A stretch of 16,031 nt of DNA. Source: Actinomycetes bacterium. GTDB taxonomy: Bacteria > Actinomycetota > Acidimicrobiia > Acidimicrobiales > Palsa-688. The stretch is taken from NCBI GenBank assembly GCA_021796905.1, contig JAKABK010000001.1:1-16031 (forward strand), written 5' to 3'. Numbering within the stretch: position 1 is the first letter of the stretch; every line of letters starts with the position of its first letter. Below the pieces are notes generated by a model that was not told the DNA's origin, searched no databases, and saw only the letters and a program-made list of their open reading frames with translations. This document shows, in pieces, positions 14,646 through 16,031 of the stretch. Both the position numbers and the translations under genes were made by a program.

Positions 14646-16031
14646 ATGACCGCCGACCCGCTCCCCGCTGCCGGCGCCCCCGCCGACCCGCTCCCCGCTG
14701 CCGGCGCCCCCGCCGACCCGCTCCTCGCCGCCGGCGCCCTCGCCGCCGGCGCCCTCGCCGGTCTCCGCCCCGGTGGGACCGACCCCGACGACGCCTTCGA
14801 GGCCCTGGTCTCCTGGGTGGAGGGTCAGGGGATCTCGCTGTACCCGGCCCAGGAGGAGGCGCTGCTCGAGGTCTTCGCCGGCTCCCACGTCATCCTCGAC
14901 ACCCCTACGGGGTCGGGCAAGAGCCTCGTCGCTCTCGGCGCCCACGTCCGGGCCCTGGCGGCCGGGCTCCGCTCCTTCTACACCGCCCCGATCAAAGCGC
15001 TGGTGTCGGAGAAGTTCTTCGCCCTGTGCGATCAGCTCGGGGCCGAGCGGGTGGGGATGCTCACCGGTGACGCGACGATCAACCCGCAGGCCCCGGTGGT
15101 CTGTGCCACGGCGGAGATCGTCGCCAACCTGGCCTTGCGCCACGGGGCGGGGGCGCCGGTCGACCAGGTGGTGATGGACGAGTTCCACTTCTACGGCGAC
15201 CCCGACCGGGGTTGGGCGTGGCAGGTCCCGCTGCTCGAACTGACCGGCGCCCAGTTCGTGCTCATGTCGGCGACCCTCGGCGACACGACCAGGGTGGTCG
15301 AGGGGCTGCGCCGGCGCACCGGGAGGCCGGTCGCGGTCGTCCGCTCGACCGAGCGCCCGGTGCCGCTGCGCTACGAGTACTCCCGGACCCCCCTGCACGA
15401 GACGATCGAGTCCCTGCTCGCCTCCGACCAGGCCCCGCTCTACGTCGTGCACTTCACCCAGGCCGCCGCTGTCGCCCAGGCCCAGGCGCTCACCTCGGCC
15501 GCCGTAACCACCCGCGAGCAGCGGGACGCGATCACCGAGGCGATCACCGACTTCCGTTTCGCACCCGGCTTCGGGCGCACCCTCAACCGGCTGGTGCGTC
15601 ACGGCATCGGAGTCCACCACGGCGGGATGCTCCCGAAGTACCGGCGGCTCGTCGAGCGGCTCACCCAGGCCGGTCTGCTGCGGGTGGTGGTCGGCACCGA
15701 CACCCTCGGGGTCGGCGTGAACCTCCCGTTGCGCACCGTGGTGCTCACCGGTCTCGCCAAGTACGACGGGACCAGCTCACGGCTGCTCACCGCCCGGGAG
15801 CTGCACCAGATCGCCGGGCGGGCGGGCCGGGCCGGTTACGACACCTCCGGTCTGGTGGTGGTCCAGGCCCCCGAGCACGTGATCGACAACGAGCGGGCGG
15901 TCGAGAAGGCCGCCGGTGACCCGAAGAAGCTGCGCAAGATCGTCCGCTCCCAGCCGCCCCGGGGTTTCGTCCCCTGGGACGAGGCGGTCTACGAGCGCCT
16001 GGTCGCCGCGCCGCCCGAGCCGCTCACCCCC
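14646..16031 (+). CDS. DExH-box helicase, actinobacterial DUF3516-type; 3' end outside window
   Basis: The visible 462 codons are a superfamily 2, Ski2-like nucleic-acid helicase. Landmarks: a Q-like motif YPAQEEALLEVF, Walker A TPTGSGKS, motif Ia APIKALVSEKF, GDATIN, ATAEI, a DExH box in MDEFHFYGDPDRGWAWQ, motif III SATL, VHHGGMLPKYRR, motif V GTDTLGVGVN, and motif VI HQIAGRAGRAGYDT. MDEFHFYGDPDRG is typical of actinobacterial helicases with a C-terminal DUF3516 domain (usually around 830 residues), so perhaps half of the protein lies beyond the edge. RNA is the likelier substrate, but that is not shown. The first 40 residues are a repetitive Ala/Pro/Leu tail encoded by 30-bp tandem repeats and are unlikely to be catalytic. 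It stands apart from the mur genes in role. Confidence 0.87.
   Translation, partial: MTADPLPAAGAPADPLPAAGAPADPLLAAGALAAGALAGLRPGGTDPDDAFEALVSWVEGQGISLYPAQEEALLEVFAGSHVILDTPTGSGKSLVALGAHVRALAAGLRSFYTAPIKALVSEKFFALCDQLGAERVGMLTGDATINPQAPVVCATAEIVANLALRHGAGAPVDQVVMDEFHFYGDPDRGWAWQVPLLELTGAQFVLMSATLGDTTRVVEGLRRRTGRPVAVVRSTERPVPLRYEYSRTPLHETIESLLASDQAPLYVVHFTQAAAVAQAQALTSAAVTTREQRDAITEAITDFRFAPGFGRTLNRLVRHGIGVHHGGMLPKYRRLVERLTQAGLLRVVVGTDTLGVGVNLPLRTVVLTGLAKYDGTSSRLLTARELHQIAGRAGRAGYDTSGLVVVQAPEHVIDNERAVEKAAGDPKKLRKIVRSQPPRGFVPWDEAVYERLVAAPPEPLTP
14652..14756 (+). repeat. 30-bp tandem repeats at the helicase N-terminus
   Basis: Two identical 30-bp units (14652-14681 and 14682-14711) encode ADPLPAAGAP twice. 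A third diverged unit (14712-14741) encodes ADPLLAAGAL, and a 15-base partial unit (14742-14756) encodes AAGAL. All stay in frame directly after the first two codons. The result is a disordered, variable-length N-terminal tail. Confidence 0.9.

Noticed and set aside
14576..15070. Alternative plus-strand frame starting at ATG 14576
   Set aside because: It reads the helicase repeats out of frame as Arg/Pro-rich sequence. The helicase frame has all SF2 motifs and a ribosome-binding site.

Overview
The window is very GC-rich (about three quarters G+C by eye) and densely coding, with G/C-ended codons, many GTG starts and 4-base stop/start overlaps. Several genes begin 7-8 bases after a TANNNT -10 box, the arrangement of leaderless actinobacterial transcripts. 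A mycothiol-linked gene pair also points to Actinomycetota. An Acidimicrobiia-like lineage is my guess and is not proven.

Left part (1-5441). A minus-strand 5,6-dimethylbenzimidazole synthase (BluB) runs off the left edge. A repetitive Pro/Ala/Ser linker after its BluB domain leads into what may be a fused CobT. Divergent from it, across a 20-bp gap with one shared -10 sequence, is tryptophan 2,3-dioxygenase. Behind that lie a thioredoxin-fold protein of the mycothiol-dependent nitroreductase (Rv2466c) type, a mycothiol-dependent maleylpyruvate isomerase-family enzyme, a two-domain rhodanese-type sulfurtransferase and a DUF445 membrane protein. All are on the plus strand, abutting or overlapping, so they are probably co-transcribed. 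The run ends in a hairpin that also contains the stop codon of the convergent M20 amidohydrolase (5455-6708, minus).

Right part (6795-14557). This is the most interesting stretch: a four-gene block for the D-amino-acid parts of peptidoglycan precursors. It encodes (i) a MurF-like Mur-ligase fused to alanine racemase, (ii) a head-to-tail fusion of two D-Ala-D-Ala ligase modules, (iii) MurL, the ATP-dependent UDP-MurNAc-L-Ala-L-Glu epimerase, and (iv) MurD2, the L-Glu-adding MurD variant. Together they would supply D-Ala (Alr), D-Ala-D-Ala (Ddl) and D-Glu made on the nucleotide precursor (MurD2 then MurL), without glutamate racemase. Two features stand out. The MurF-like half has lost several residues that canonical MurF needs, while its fused racemase looks intact. 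The two Ddl modules have clearly different active-site signatures, and the tandem layout resembles the plant chloroplast Ddl. MurL has no ATG, GTG or TTG start available and appears to start at a CTG overlapping the ddl stop codon.

Right edge (14646-16031). A DExH-box helicase of the actinobacterial DUF3516 type begins here and is cut by the window end.

A recurring oddity is short in-frame tandem DNA repeats in the linkers or termini of four proteins: the BluB fusion, the sulfurtransferase, the tandem Ddl and the helicase. I saw no tRNA or rRNA genes, CRISPR arrays, insertion sequences or phage genes. No gap between genes exceeds 90 bases.
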